DNA from: an uncultured OM182 clade bacterium
GTDB taxonomy: Bacteria > Pseudomonadota > Gammaproteobacteria > Pseudomonadales > Azotimanducaceae
DNA: 64,000 nucleotides
Assembly: GCA_905182025.1 (NCBI GenBank)
Contig: CAJJAA010000021.1
Location: forward strand, 1-64,000
Reading direction: 5' to 3'
In this document: one piece after another, positions 45,833 to 54,557 of the stretch
Layout: the number at the start of each line of letters is the position of its first letter
How positions within the stretch are numbered: the stretch's first letter is position 1
The notes under the pieces: model-generated
What the model saw: only the letters and a program-made list of their open reading frames with translations
What the model was told of the DNA's origin: nothing
The model's database searches: none
Made by a program: the position numbers and the translations under genes

Positions 45833-46295
45833 ATAACATCTCACAACGGGGTTTAAAAAAAAGGAAATTACAGGAAACCCAAACCACAAATCAACCTACA
45901 TCACTGATCGCAATGTAGGGACTAAGTTCACAATGTAGGGTTTCTTTAACGAGGCAAGTTACGTTCGTCCAGCGAACCGTATTGATCATCCAATCATCGC
46001 CGTAAATCACATTGCGAATAATCGTTTTGGTCTTCTAGCGGATTCCGCCGCGCGATCTTTGCAAGGACGAGCACGGGGGCAATCTTCGCATGCAATGCTG
46101 TGTTCAGAGGCTTTAAAGATCAACGTTATAGCCGAGTTGTTCATAATTCTTACTACACCCCTGTTGCAAGATATCTACAAGCATAAGCAAATTAATCATT
46201 TCCTTTTAATCTCAATTGACTTTATTGTCGATGCATCGGTTCCACAATACGGACCGGCATGGCGAGTAGAACAGGTCAATAAGGAGATATCGTTT
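45833..46295. other. divergent intergenic region of nitroreductase and SDR genes
   Basis: A frame runs through part of the right half of this 463-base region in phase with the SDR gene, but it has no family similarity, and AAGGAG before 46296 marks the real SDR start. The left half holds the repeat cluster at 45895-45939. Nothing else is recognised. Confidence 0.5.
45895..45939. promoter_or_regulatory. cluster of CCTACAT/ATGTAGG elements
   Basis: CCTACAT at 45895-45901 is inverted relative to ATGTAGG at 45913-45919, and a second identical ATGTAGG lies exactly 20 bases further (45933-45939), inside the ten-base direct repeat CAATGTAGGG. Spacing near two helical turns puts all copies on about one face of DNA. 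Likely binding sites for a regulator of the nitroreductase or SDR gene; inferred. Confidence 0.5.
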
Positions 46296-47021
46296 ATGGA
46301 CACAGTCGTTATATTGGGCGCTGGTACGCCCAATGGCGTAGGTGGCGCGTTAGCCAGACGATTTGCGAGCGAAGGTTTGCACGTTGTCGTATCGGGTCGC
46401 ACGCAGGAAAAAGTCGATACTACAGCACAAGAAGTGGTTTCTGCTGGCGGCAGCGCTGAAGGCTTTCAGGCAGATGTGACATCTGAACCAGACCTCGATG
46501 CCCTTTTTGCACATGTCGCATCAACAGGCAATCCGGTCGCGGCAGTTGTGTTTAACGCAGGCAGCAACATGCCTATCCCGTTCGAAAAAATTACCGCTGA
46601 GGAATTCGAGTCCTATTGGCGCATTGGTTGTTTGGGCGCGTTCCTAACCGCAAAACGCGCCATGCCTGTTTTAGCTAAACAAGGTGCAGGGTCATTGCTC
46701 TTTACCGGCGCGTCAGCATCAATGCGCGGTCGACCGAACTTCAGTCATTTCGCCTCAGCCAAAGCGGGACTACGCAACTTAGCCCAGGCGTTAGCGCGCG
46801 AATACGGGCCGCAGGGTGTACACGTGGCACACATCATTATTGATGGCGTCGTGAACGGTGACATCGTTCAAGGCAGGTTTGGCGGATACATAGACTCACT
46901 GGGCGAAGATGGCGCATTAGCGCCTGATGCTATCGCCGAAACATTCTGGTCAGTGCATACTCAGCATCGATCGGCGTGGACACAGGAAGTTGATCTGCGA
47001 CCCTACAAGGAAACTTGGTAG
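46296..47021 (+). CDS. short-chain dehydrogenase/reductase-family protein with Phe at the Tyr position
   Basis: The protein has 241 residues from ATG at 46296 with AAGGAG upstream. It has a Rossmann nucleotide loop GAGTPNGVGGALA (8-20), FNAGS, S140 in FTGASASMRG, and the catalytic block that is normally Y-x-x-x-K reads F152-A-S-A-K156. The later segment HIIIDGVVN lacks the usual PG. The Phe subgroup of SDRs is known and may be non-reductive or need another acid. It is followed by the flavin monooxygenase gene in the same direction. Confidence 0.8.
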   Translation: MDTVVILGAGTPNGVGGALARRFASEGLHVVVSGRTQEKVDTTAQEVVSAGGSAEGFQADVTSEPDLDALFAHVASTGNPVAAVVFNAGSNMPIPFEKITAEEFESYWRIGCLGAFLTAKRAMPVLAKQGAGSLLFTGASASMRGRPNFSHFASAKAGLRNLAQALAREYGPQGVHVAHIIIDGVVNGDIVQGRFGGYIDSLGEDGALAPDAIAETFWSVHTQHRSAWTQEVDLRPYKETW

Positions 47022-47038
47022 TCGTCGCGTTGCTTCGA

Positions 47039-47086
47039 TGATTGTTTCAATGATTGTTTCGATAGTTATTTCAATTGTTATATCAG
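47039..47086 (+). repeat. degenerate 12-base tandem repeat
   Basis: Four units in a row, TGATTGTTTCAA, TGATTGTTTCGA, TAGTTATTTCAA, TTGTTATATCAG, right after the SDR stop. The first two differ by one base. Noncoding; could be slippage-prone or a binding array. Confidence 0.6.
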
Positions 47087-47209
47087 CACTTGCGGCGTGC
47101 GAATGAGTCTGCAAAAAAGTGAGCGTCGGATATTTTCAAACGATGGTATGGTAAGAACTTTGATTCGAAAGAAAACATTTCTAACTTCAGTGATTGATGA
47201 GAGCGAATA

Positions 47210-48373
47210 ATGGGCCACCAACAATTAATTAATGTTGCAAGAAAAATTCTACCTGAGCTAAGTGAACGCAGTGGCGAGATCGACGCTTTGCGACAGATCC
47301 CGCAAGATCTTGCGGACAAAATGGCAGCCGAAGGGTTCTATCGAATTTGTACGCCGGCGCAACTTGGCGGCCTGGCACAGGACCCCAATACGCTGTACGA
47401 GATTTGCGAAACGCTAGCCAGTGCCAATGGCTCTGCTGGCTGGTGCATCTTTATCGGGTCAACCTCGCAATACCTTTTAGGCGCCTTAGCGCAGGAACAA
47501 CAGCACGAAATGATGACAGACATCAACGTCATTACCAGTGGCGTGTTTGCCGATATGGGCACTGCCCTGTACGAAGAGCGCGACAATAAACCCGGCTACT
47601 TAATCAATGGCCACTGGCGCTGGGGCTCAGGCTGCCGCAATGCGGCTTGGATATCCGGCGGCATACATGAAATCGACGGCAACGGCGACGCGCATCAAAG
47701 TACCGACTCTGTGCTTACGCGGGTATTTTTTAAGCCCGAAGAAATCGAAATTCTCGACAACTGGCATGTATCAGGGATGCGAGGATCAGGCTCAAGCGAC
47801 TATCGCGTCGAAAATGTTTGGGTACCGGCGGCACGCATGGCGTCATCCATTGAACAAACTGAGTTACGACATCTGCCTATTTATCGCTATCCAAAATTTG
47901 CCTTGCTGGCTTTACCCATCGGCGCAATAACCCTCGGTATGGCCCGCGCATCAATCAATGAAGTGATTAAAATTGCCAATCAAAAAACACCTCAGGGCAG
48001 CCGGCGCACGCTGGCGCACCGCCCTGGCCTACACAGAGACATCGGTGTCGCAGACTCGAAACTGTCCGCGGCGAGAGAATACCTGTATGCGTTAAGCGAA
48101 GAGGTCTGGCAACATTGTCAAACAAAAGAGCCTACTGTACAGCAACGCCAAAAACTCAGAGCAGCGAACGTGCACGCCGTCAACACGGCGGTAGACGTCA
48201 TCGATAAGATGTACACCCTTGTCGGTGGCACCTCTGTGTTCGAGACGTCATGTTTACAGCAACATTTTCGAGACGTTCACGTTGCAACTCAACACATGAT
48301 GGTTGGCGAACCCGTGATGGAATTGGCTGGACGAGTGCTGCTTGGACTCGATGATGTTGCACCGGGCCTTTAA
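47210..48373 (+). CDS. group D flavin-dependent monooxygenase (HsaA/acyl-CoA dehydrogenase fold)
   Basis: The 387-residue protein has the ACAD fold without the dehydrogenase signature. Its pattern matches two-component flavin monooxygenases such as HsaA and p-hydroxyphenylacetate hydroxylase C2: EGFYRICTPAQLGGL, SANGSAGWCIFIG, INGHWRWGSGCRNAAWISGG, DNWHVSGMRGSGSSDY and the C-terminal YTLVGGTSVFETSCLQQHFRDVHVATQHMMV. Such enzymes hydroxylate phenolic rings using reduced flavin from a separate reductase; no clear reductase gene is adjacent (the nitroreductase at 45.1 kb is one possible source). GAGAG lies before the ATG. Confidence 0.82.
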   Translation: MGHQQLINVARKILPELSERSGEIDALRQIPQDLADKMAAEGFYRICTPAQLGGLAQDPNTLYEICETLASANGSAGWCIFIGSTSQYLLGALAQEQQHEMMTDINVITSGVFADMGTALYEERDNKPGYLINGHWRWGSGCRNAAWISGGIHEIDGNGDAHQSTDSVLTRVFFKPEEIEILDNWHVSGMRGSGSSDYRVENVWVPAARMASSIEQTELRHLPIYRYPKFALLALPIGAITLGMARASINEVIKIANQKTPQGSRRTLAHRPGLHRDIGVADSKLSAAREYLYALSEEVWQHCQTKEPTVQQRQKLRAANVHAVNTAVDVIDKMYTLVGGTSVFETSCLQQHFRDVHVATQHMMVGEPVMELAGRVLLGLDDVAPGL

Positions 48374-48583
48374 GCTAAAACGTTTCACTAAAGCATGAAG
48401 TGCCAAGACCGACCATTGCCATGTGCTTTATTCACCTTCGCACGCAAAAAATCTTTTCATTGCATCGCAATGCCCAAGGGTTTCTTGTCGCAGACTTTGA
48501 CGATCACTCAGCACCTTAAACACTTGTTTGTCTGACGTAAAGACTGCAGTATCGACGCCTATATTTTTAATTCGGGGAACATA

Positions 48584-49522
48584 ATGCGAGCAGTTGGACT
48601 AATGGTACATGGAGGTCCTGAGGTTTTGCAGGTAGTGGATGTGCCCGCTGTTGAGGCAGGCCCAGGCCAGATTCGAATACGCAATTACGCGGCAGCGGTC
48701 AATCCTACAGATGTTGTTGGCAGAAACGGCATGCGCGCTGAAGTACAGAAAAAAGACCCACCACCCTACGTGCCTGGAATGGATGCCGCAGGAATCGTCG
48801 ATCAAATTGGTGAAGGTGTCACAACGGGCATCAAAGTCGGCGATCGCGTCATGGCGATGGTCGTGCCAGACGCCACCCATGGCGCTTATCGAGAACAAAT
48901 TGTGTTAGATCAAAGAGCTGTTGTGCGCGCACCCGCCAATACCACTCACGTCGAAGCCTGCACATTACCGATGAATGCCCTTACCGCAAGGCTGTCACTG
49001 GATTTACTGGGACTCGAGTCTGGCCAAACACTTGCTGTCACAGGCGGACCTGGTGCTTACGGCGGTTACGTCATTCAGCTGGCCAAGGCTGATGGCTTAG
49101 TGGTCATTGCAGACTGCGCAGAATCGGATCGAGCCTTACTACAGTCACTGGGTGCCGATATCATCGTCAGTCGAGGCGACGGTTTTGCAGCCAAAATACG
49201 TGAACACTTTCCCGACGGCGTCGACGGCCTTGCCGATGGCGCATTACTCAATGAACTTGCTATTGATGCAGTAAAAGACGGTGGCAGCTTCACCGCTATT
49301 CGAGGCTTCAAGGGCGAACAACAAAGAGATATCAAATTCACCGCCACGTGGGTGACGCGTTACGACGGCGCCTATGAAAAACTCGACCTGCTAAGAGAAC
49401 AGGTTGAACAAGGCGTACTGACCCTTCGGGTCGCTGACTCGGTCGCAGCTGAAGATGCCAGCATCGCTCACGAACGACTTGAGCGCGGCGGCACACGTGG
49501 ACGCATGGTGATCGAGTTTTAA
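48584..49522 (+). CDS. MDR-superfamily NADP-dependent quinone oxidoreductase-like protein
   Basis: The 312-residue protein has the GroES-like N-terminal domain (QIRIRNYAAAVNPTDVVGRNG, YVPGMDAAGIVDQIGEGV, GDRVMAMV) and the Rossmann domain with AVTGGPGAYGGYVIQLAKADG. It lacks the cysteine set of zinc alcohol dehydrogenases, so it belongs to the quinone/enone reductase group. It probably reduces C=C of enones or quinones with NADPH. It follows the flavin monooxygenase by 210 bases. Confidence 0.83.
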   Translation: MRAVGLMVHGGPEVLQVVDVPAVEAGPGQIRIRNYAAAVNPTDVVGRNGMRAEVQKKDPPPYVPGMDAAGIVDQIGEGVTTGIKVGDRVMAMVVPDATHGAYREQIVLDQRAVVRAPANTTHVEACTLPMNALTARLSLDLLGLESGQTLAVTGGPGAYGGYVIQLAKADGLVVIADCAESDRALLQSLGADIIVSRGDGFAAKIREHFPDGVDGLADGALLNELAIDAVKDGGSFTAIRGFKGEQQRDIKFTATWVTRYDGAYEKLDLLREQVEQGVLTLRVADSVAAEDASIAHERLERGGTRGRMVIEF

Positions 49523-49590
49523 CGTTTGAGCATTGAATGAACTTTCATTAGACTGCCGCACGTCTTACTCAACGAACAACGAGAAAAGCT

Positions 49591-50124
49591 ATGATTGCAC
49601 TAAAAAAAGCGGGCGTCATTGGCCTGTGGTTACTGTTGATATTAACCACCGCCATTGTTACCGCAGCTGTTAAGCAACGTTCTGCGGATGGTCCGAACCG
49701 GGTTTTTTCTGGCGGCGCGTTAGTCACAGGCAAACTTTATAGCGGCGTCGAACCGAACTGGAGCTTTGTTAACGACATTGACACGCTCGAACTGCAATTG
49801 CTCAATCCAGAACAGTCTCGACGAATTTGGACCGCATCTGTTGATGGAAAAATATACGTATGGTCGGGTTATATGAACAGTACGGTGGGCAAGCTTTGGA
49901 AGAGTTGGCCGGCCCAAGCTGAGCAAGATGGTCGCGCCGTTGTGCGGATTGATGGCGTGCGCTATGAACGTCAGCTGGTGCGCATTACCAGTGGCGCAGG
50001 CCTCGAAGCGTTGACCGCGCTAATGAACGATAAGTACGGATCGGCAGCGACACCGGCAGTCATTGATTCAGGTGATCTGTGGCTGTTTGAAGCCGCGCCA
50101 AGAACGACAGAGGGAGCACAATAA
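49591..50124 (+). CDS. membrane-anchored protein of unknown function
   Basis: The 177-residue protein has one N-terminal membrane helix (about residues 10-28, GLWLLLILTTAIVTAAV) and a periplasmic or cytoplasmic soluble part with alternating strands (LELQLLNPEQSRRIWTASVDGKIYVWSGYM; RAVVRIDGVRYERQLVRI). The strand pattern with RRIWTASVDGKIYV reminds me of split-barrel flavin or F420 proteins, but I cannot confirm a family. AGGGAG near its end serves the next small gene, which starts on its stop codon. The pair looks like a two-gene unit. Confidence 0.6.
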   Translation: MIALKKAGVIGLWLLLILTTAIVTAAVKQRSADGPNRVFSGGALVTGKLYSGVEPNWSFVNDIDTLELQLLNPEQSRRIWTASVDGKIYVWSGYMNSTVGKLWKSWPAQAEQDGRAVVRIDGVRYERQLVRITSGAGLEALTALMNDKYGSAATPAVIDSGDLWLFEAAPRTTEGAQ

Positions 50125-50252
50125 TGAAAAATTTATATGCACGTATCGCCATTGTCGTCGCCGTAACCGCACTGAGCGTATGGTTCATACCCGGCATTGA
50201 TGACGCCGTTGAATTCTTTTTCCAGATTGTGGTTCTGATCGCTTCGAGCTAA
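50124..50252 (+). CDS. 42-residue small membrane protein
   Basis: ATG at 50124 shares its A with the TAA of the upstream gene, and AGGGAG lies seven bases before it, a strong translation signal. The product (MKNLYARIAIVVAVTALSVW then FIPGIDDAVEFFFQIVVLIASS) has two hydrophobic stretches split by Pro-Gly-Ile-Asp-Asp. It could be a membrane partner or stabiliser of the 177-residue protein. No family recognised. Confidence 0.6.
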   Translation: MKNLYARIAIVVAVTALSVWFIPGIDDAVEFFFQIVVLIASS

Positions 50253-50299
50253 CGCCGCGGCGATCAGCCGATCGGTTGCTGAATTGAATACAAGTGAGC

Positions 50300-50322
50300 G
50301 AGCGGTCGTCCTTCGATCGCTC
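50300..50322. terminator. hairpin between the small membrane gene and guaA
   Basis: Eight-pair stem GAGCGGTC / GATCGCTC (one G-T) with a seven-base loop in a convergent gap. No clear T run on either strand. Confidence 0.35.
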
Positions 50323-50383
50323 TGCTCAAGCGGCCCTCCTATTTTGCATGACCCGATCTAGTCGGTGCTCTGTAAGCAGCAAA

Positions 50384-52012
50384 TTATTCCCACTCAATCG
50401 TTGCTGGCGGCTTGCTGGAAATATCATAGGTGACCCGTGATATGCCACTGATCTCATTGATGATACGCGTTGATACACGCTCGAGGAATTCATAGGGTAG
50501 GTGCGCCCATCTGGCGGTCATAAAGTCGATGGTTTCAACCGCACGCAGCGCAATCACGTATTCATAGCGGCGCGCGTCGCCAACGACACCAACGGACTTA
50601 ACCGGTAGGAAGACAGCAAAGGCTTGGCTGGTTTTATCGTACAGATCTGCGGCACGCAGCTCTTCGATGAAAATATGATCCGCCTGTCTCAGCAGGTCAG
50701 CAAATTCTTTGGATACTGGCCCAAGTATTCTTACACCAAGACCGGGTCCTGGAAACGGATGCCGAAAAACAATTTCATGGGTCAAGCCGAGCTCAAGGCC
50801 AATCTTTCGTACTTCGTCTTTAAACAACTCTCGCAATGGCTCAACGAGCGTTAACTTCATGTAGTCAGGCAGCCCGCCGACATTATGGTGAGACTTAATA
50901 ACGTGCGCCTTACCGTCCTTGTTACCCGCTGACTCGATTACGTCTGGGTAGATCGTTCCCTGCGCAAGAAAGTCTGCATGCTCGATCTTGGCGGATTCTT
51001 CATCGAACACATCAATAAAGGTGTTGCCAATGATTTTCCGTTTCTCTTCAGGGTCGCTGACGCCAGCCAAGCGAGTCAGGAATTTTTCTTCGGCATCAAC
51101 CGTGATGATTTCTAAATCAAATACATTGCTAGAGCCTTTACCTAGCAGTTCAATGACCTGATCTGCTTCGTTCAATCGAAGCAGGCCGTTGTTCACAAAG
51201 ACACAGGTCAGTTGATTACCAATCGCGCGCGATAACAATGCAGCGACGACAGAGGAGTCGACGCCACCAGAGAGACCTAAGATGACGCGCTTATCGCCGA
51301 CCTGCTCGCGTACCTGCGTGATGATGTCGTCAACAATATTGGCAGGCGTCCAGAGACATTCGCAACCACAGATGTCTTTTAAGAAGCGCTGCATGATCAG
51401 TTCACCCTGCAAGGTGTGATTCACCTCGGGATGAAACTGCACACCGTAAAAGCCTCTCGACTCATCGCACATGGCGGCGAATTCGGTTGTTTCGGTACTG
51501 GCCAGTTTGGTAAAGCCGTCAGGTAGCGCAACAACCTTGTCGCCGTGACTCATCCAAACGTCTAGATAGCGACCTGACGCATCCGTGCCATCTTCAATAT
51601 CGGTCAGCAGCTTGCCTTCGGACTGAACGTTGACTCTGGCATAGCCAAACTCTTGCTCGTCGGAGCCTTCAACCTTGCCTCCCAACTGGATCGCCATAGT
51701 TTGCATGCCGTAGCAAATACCAAGGATGGGCACACCCAGTTCAAATATATGCGGAGGTGCTCGGTGGGTATCATCGCGGGTGACGGACTCGGGTCCGCCC
51801 GAGAGAATTATGCCGTTGGGTGCGAAGTCGTCCACCGCCGCTTGCGTCATGTCGTACGGACGGATTTCACAATAGACGCCTGTTTCCCTTACTCGTCGTG
51901 CAATAAGTTGGGTGTACTGTGACCCAAAGTCGAGAATCAGGATCCTTTCGGCGTGGATATTGTGCGGTGAAGCGGTTAGATCGTTGAGCGCTTTTACGTC
52001 TGAGTCAGTCAT
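50384..52012 (-). CDS. guaA: GMP synthase (glutamine-hydrolysing)
   Basis: The 542-residue protein has an N-terminal class I amidotransferase (catalytic C100 in [12 protein letters not shown]; His/Glu in QFHPEVNHT), the ATP pyrophosphatase loop [16 protein letters not shown] and a C-terminal dimer domain ending KPPATIEWE. It converts XMP to GMP. The N-terminus is about 17 residues longer than in E. coli, and the ribosome site is weak, so a later start cannot be excluded. guaB, which commonly sits upstream, is not present; xseA is directly divergent. Confidence 0.96.
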   Translation of the reverse strand: MTDSDVKALNDLTASPHNIHAERILILDFGSQYTQLIARRVRETGVYCEIRPYDMTQAAVDDFAPNGIILSGGPESVTRDDTHRAPPHIFELGVPILGICYGMQTMAIQLGGKVEGSDEQEFGYARVNVQSEGKLLTDIEDGTDASGRYLDVWMSHGDKVVALPDGFTKLASTETTEFAAMCDESRGFYGVQFHPEVNHTLQGELIMQRFLKDICGCECLWTPANIVDDIITQVREQVGDKRVILGLSGGVDSSVVAALLSRAIGNQLTCVFVNNGLLRLNEADQVIELLGKGSSNVFDLEIITVDAEEKFLTRLAGVSDPEEKRKIIGNTFIDVFDEESAKIEHADFLAQGTIYPDVIESAGNKDGKAHVIKSHHNVGGLPDYMKLTLVEPLRELFKDEVRKIGLELGLTHEIVFRHPFPGPGLGVRILGPVSKEFADLLRQADHIFIEELRAADLYDKTSQAFAVFLPVKSVGVVGDARRYEYVIALRAVETIDFMTARWAHLPYEFLERVSTRIINEISGISRVTYDISSKPPATIEWE

Positions 52013-52186
52013 AGATTATCGGCACATCTTTTAGCGATGTCGCAAAGATTCGCATTATACCTACACGCTCTGCATATGCGAGTTTGGTGTTTAAAAAGGC
52101 CCGTAAAAATGCGCGCGGCAACCGACTAGCTACTTCGCTTATCAGCACCGATTGCTGACTTATGCAGCAAAGACTGTTGAGCTGAT

Positions 52187-53686
52187 ATGACAATAGGTAT
52201 GATGCTACCTATGGATAACAGCATTTCAAATCGTGAGATCTTCTCCGTTGCCGATCTGACCAAGTCAGCTCGGCGACTGCTCGAAGGCGAATTCCCCAAT
52301 ATCTTCGTCGAGGGTGAAATCTCGAACTTCTCAGTGCCCGCCTCCGGACATTGGTATTTCACCCTGAAAGATCAAAAGGCGCAGCTTAAATGCGCCATGT
52401 TTAAAGGCCGTAATCGTCTTATTCGATTTGTACCGCGAAACGGTATGCAGATCATTTTGCGCGGCAAGGTCAGTCTCTATGAGGGCCGAGGCGATTTCCA
52501 AATGATCGGCGAGTTCATGGAAGAAGCCGGTGATGGCGCCTTACGGCACGCTTTCGAAAAATTGAAGCTACAACTCGCAGCCGAAGGTCTGTTCGCGCCT
52601 GAGGCAAAAAAGGCCATACCCGCAATGATCCAACACCTTGGTGTTATTACTTCGCCAACGGGCGCTGCGATCAGAGACGTGCTGCATGTACTAAAGCGGC
52701 GTTTTCCTGCCATGGAAGTCACTGTTATCCCCACCGCTGTGCAAGGGGAAGATTCCGTACGCCAAATCGTCGAGAGTATCGCGTTCGCCAATGATTGGGG
52801 TGCTGAAAAGTTTGATGCACTGCTACTCACACGCGGTGGCGGCTCGCTGGAGGATCTTTGGTCGTTCAATACAGAACCTGTCGCAAGGGCCATTTTTAAC
52901 AGTGATCTACCGATCGTTGCCGCCGTTGGACATGAGACAGATGTCACCATCGCCGATTTTGTCGCTGACCTGCGTGCACCAACCCCCTCTGCGGCGGCTG
53001 AGGTCATCAGCCCCGACATTGATGTTTGGCAATCAAGGTTGAGCGGTCTCGAATCACACTTAATTCGTATCGGCCGGCAAACTCAAACAGCGTTGGCACA
53101 GCGCATTACGCACTTGCAGAAACGCCTGCGACATCCCGGTCAACGTCTGCAAGATTGGCATCAACGCTTGGATGATTTGGAAGCCAGAATCACCGGTGGT
53201 TTACGGCAGCAGTTTGCCGGCCAATCTTTTAACGAGACGGCACTGAGACTGACCGCGGCGATGGAGCAAACCTTATCGAAACAGCAAACACGCTTTGCGG
53301 TTTCTGCCAGTCGATTAAAGAGCCCTGTAAAAGATATACAGCTGCAACAAAGTGAACTTGGCTCATTACAACAACGACTCGAAACCCAGCGAGCAGGCTT
53401 TCTGAAGAACGCATCGCAGGATTTCGACACTGTTACACAACGCCTCGAAGCTGTCAGCCCACTAAAAACCCTGCACCGAGGATACGCGATGGTCCTTGCG
53501 AAGGACCATGAGGGCAACCGAGTCATCCTCAAAGACAGCCGCGACATGAAGGAAGGCGACCAGGTCGATACGCAACTAGGGCGTGGTTCATTCCGCTCTA
53601 CCGTCACGTCAACGTCAACTGACTCCATCGTGGCGGACATTATCCCGACGACTGAAGAAGACAAAAACGGAAACCCAGCATCATGA
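52187..53686 (+). CDS. xseA: exodeoxyribonuclease VII large subunit
   Basis: The 499-residue protein has an N-terminal OB domain (FPNIFVEGEISNFSVPASGHWYFTLKDQKAQLKCAMFKG), the catalytic domain (HLGVITSPTGAAIRDVLHVLKRRFP, LLTRGGGSLEDLWSFN, PIVAAVGHETDVTIADFVAD, APTPSAAAEV) and a long helical coiled-coil tail with GYAMVL. It degrades single-stranded DNA together with XseB. It overlaps the M23 peptidase gene by four bases (ATGA). Confidence 0.95.
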   Translation: MTIGMMLPMDNSISNREIFSVADLTKSARRLLEGEFPNIFVEGEISNFSVPASGHWYFTLKDQKAQLKCAMFKGRNRLIRFVPRNGMQIILRGKVSLYEGRGDFQMIGEFMEEAGDGALRHAFEKLKLQLAAEGLFAPEAKKAIPAMIQHLGVITSPTGAAIRDVLHVLKRRFPAMEVTVIPTAVQGEDSVRQIVESIAFANDWGAEKFDALLLTRGGGSLEDLWSFNTEPVARAIFNSDLPIVAAVGHETDVTIADFVADLRAPTPSAAAEVISPDIDVWQSRLSGLESHLIRIGRQTQTALAQRITHLQKRLRHPGQRLQDWHQRLDDLEARITGGLRQQFAGQSFNETALRLTAAMEQTLSKQQTRFAVSASRLKSPVKDIQLQQSELGSLQQRLETQRAGFLKNASQDFDTVTQRLEAVSPLKTLHRGYAMVLAKDHEGNRVILKDSRDMKEGDQVDTQLGRGSFRSTVTSTSTDSIVADIIPTTEEDKNGNPAS

Positions 53687-54516
53687 AACACGTTGTCGCC
53701 CGCCTTGTTTCGATGACCTTATTCGGTTTTTGCCTAATCACTAGTCAAAACAGCGTCGCCCTACCGCAACACTCGCCGGTACCCGGCGGGGTCGCGGTCA
53801 TTAAAATCGATAAGGGTGCAAAAGACGTTACGTACAACAAGCGTCAGGTGATGATGATTGAAGCCAATGATCAGTCCTACGCAATCGTCGGTATTGCCTT
53901 GAGTGCATCCGCCGGCAGCCACACGTTACACGTTGATGGCGAGCAGCAGTCGTTCGATGTTGAACCCAAAAGTTACAAAGAACAGCGACTAACCATTACC
54001 AATAAGCGCCAAGTAAACCCTTACGAGAAAGACCTCGATCGTATCGCAGCAGAACGAAAGGAAATGAACGCGGTGTTTCGCTCCTTTGCTCGCACCCCAA
54101 AACAAACCGCGGCAAGCCGAGCTGACTTCGCCCTGCCGGTTAAAGGTCCTATCTCTAGTCCATTCGGTTTGAAGCGGTTCTTTAACGATCAGCCAAGAAA
54201 TCCGCACAGTGGTTTGGATATCGCAGCGGATTCTGGCGTTGCCATTTCTGCTGCTGCGCAAGGGCGTGTTGCCGCGACGGGCCATTATTTTTTCAATGGC
54301 AATACGGTTTTAATCGACCATGGTCAGGGACTCATCACCATGTATTGTCATATGAGTGAAATCGATGTTGCGGTGGGAGATGAACTTAAAGCGGGTGACA
54401 AGATTGGCGCAGTGGGCATGACCGGACGTGTAACGGGTCCTCATCTACATTGGAGTGTTAGCTTGAACAACAGCCGCGTTGATCCAAATTTGTTTCTTTC
54501 AGCTTCGCCTGAATAA
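53683..54516 (+). CDS. M23-family (LytM) peptidoglycan endopeptidase
   Basis: The 277-residue protein has a signal peptide (about 1-27), an N-terminal beta domain that includes VEPKSYKEQRLTI, and a C-terminal LytM domain with zinc ligands H175-x3-D179 (NPHSGLDIAA) and H254-L-H256 (GPHLHW), and H223 in YCHMS. All active-site residues are present, so it should cut peptidoglycan cross-links or act on the cell wall at division. xseA upstream is its usual neighbour in Pseudomonas relatives. Confidence 0.9.
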   Translation: MKHVVARLVSMTLFGFCLITSQNSVALPQHSPVPGGVAVIKIDKGAKDVTYNKRQVMMIEANDQSYAIVGIALSASAGSHTLHVDGEQQSFDVEPKSYKEQRLTITNKRQVNPYEKDLDRIAAERKEMNAVFRSFARTPKQTAASRADFALPVKGPISSPFGLKRFFNDQPRNPHSGLDIAADSGVAISAAAQGRVAATGHYFFNGNTVLIDHGQGLITMYCHMSEIDVAVGDELKAGDKIGAVGMTGRVTGPHLHWSVSLNNSRVDPNLFLSASPE

Positions 54517-54527
54517 ATGCGCGAGAA

Positions 54528-54557
54528 AAGAAGCGTGTTCTAACGCTTCTTGTTTTT
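54528..54557 (+). terminator. terminator after the M23 gene, overlapping the end of der
   Basis: A perfect nine-pair stem AAGAAGCGT / ACGCTTCTT with six-base loop is followed by GTTTTT on the plus strand. The 3' arm also encodes the last lysine-rich codons of der on the other strand. Confidence 0.75.

Noticed and set aside
46059-46295. 79-residue N-terminal extension of the SDR
   Set aside because: No family similarity; AAGGAG directly precedes the ATG at 46296, which opens the Rossmann fold.
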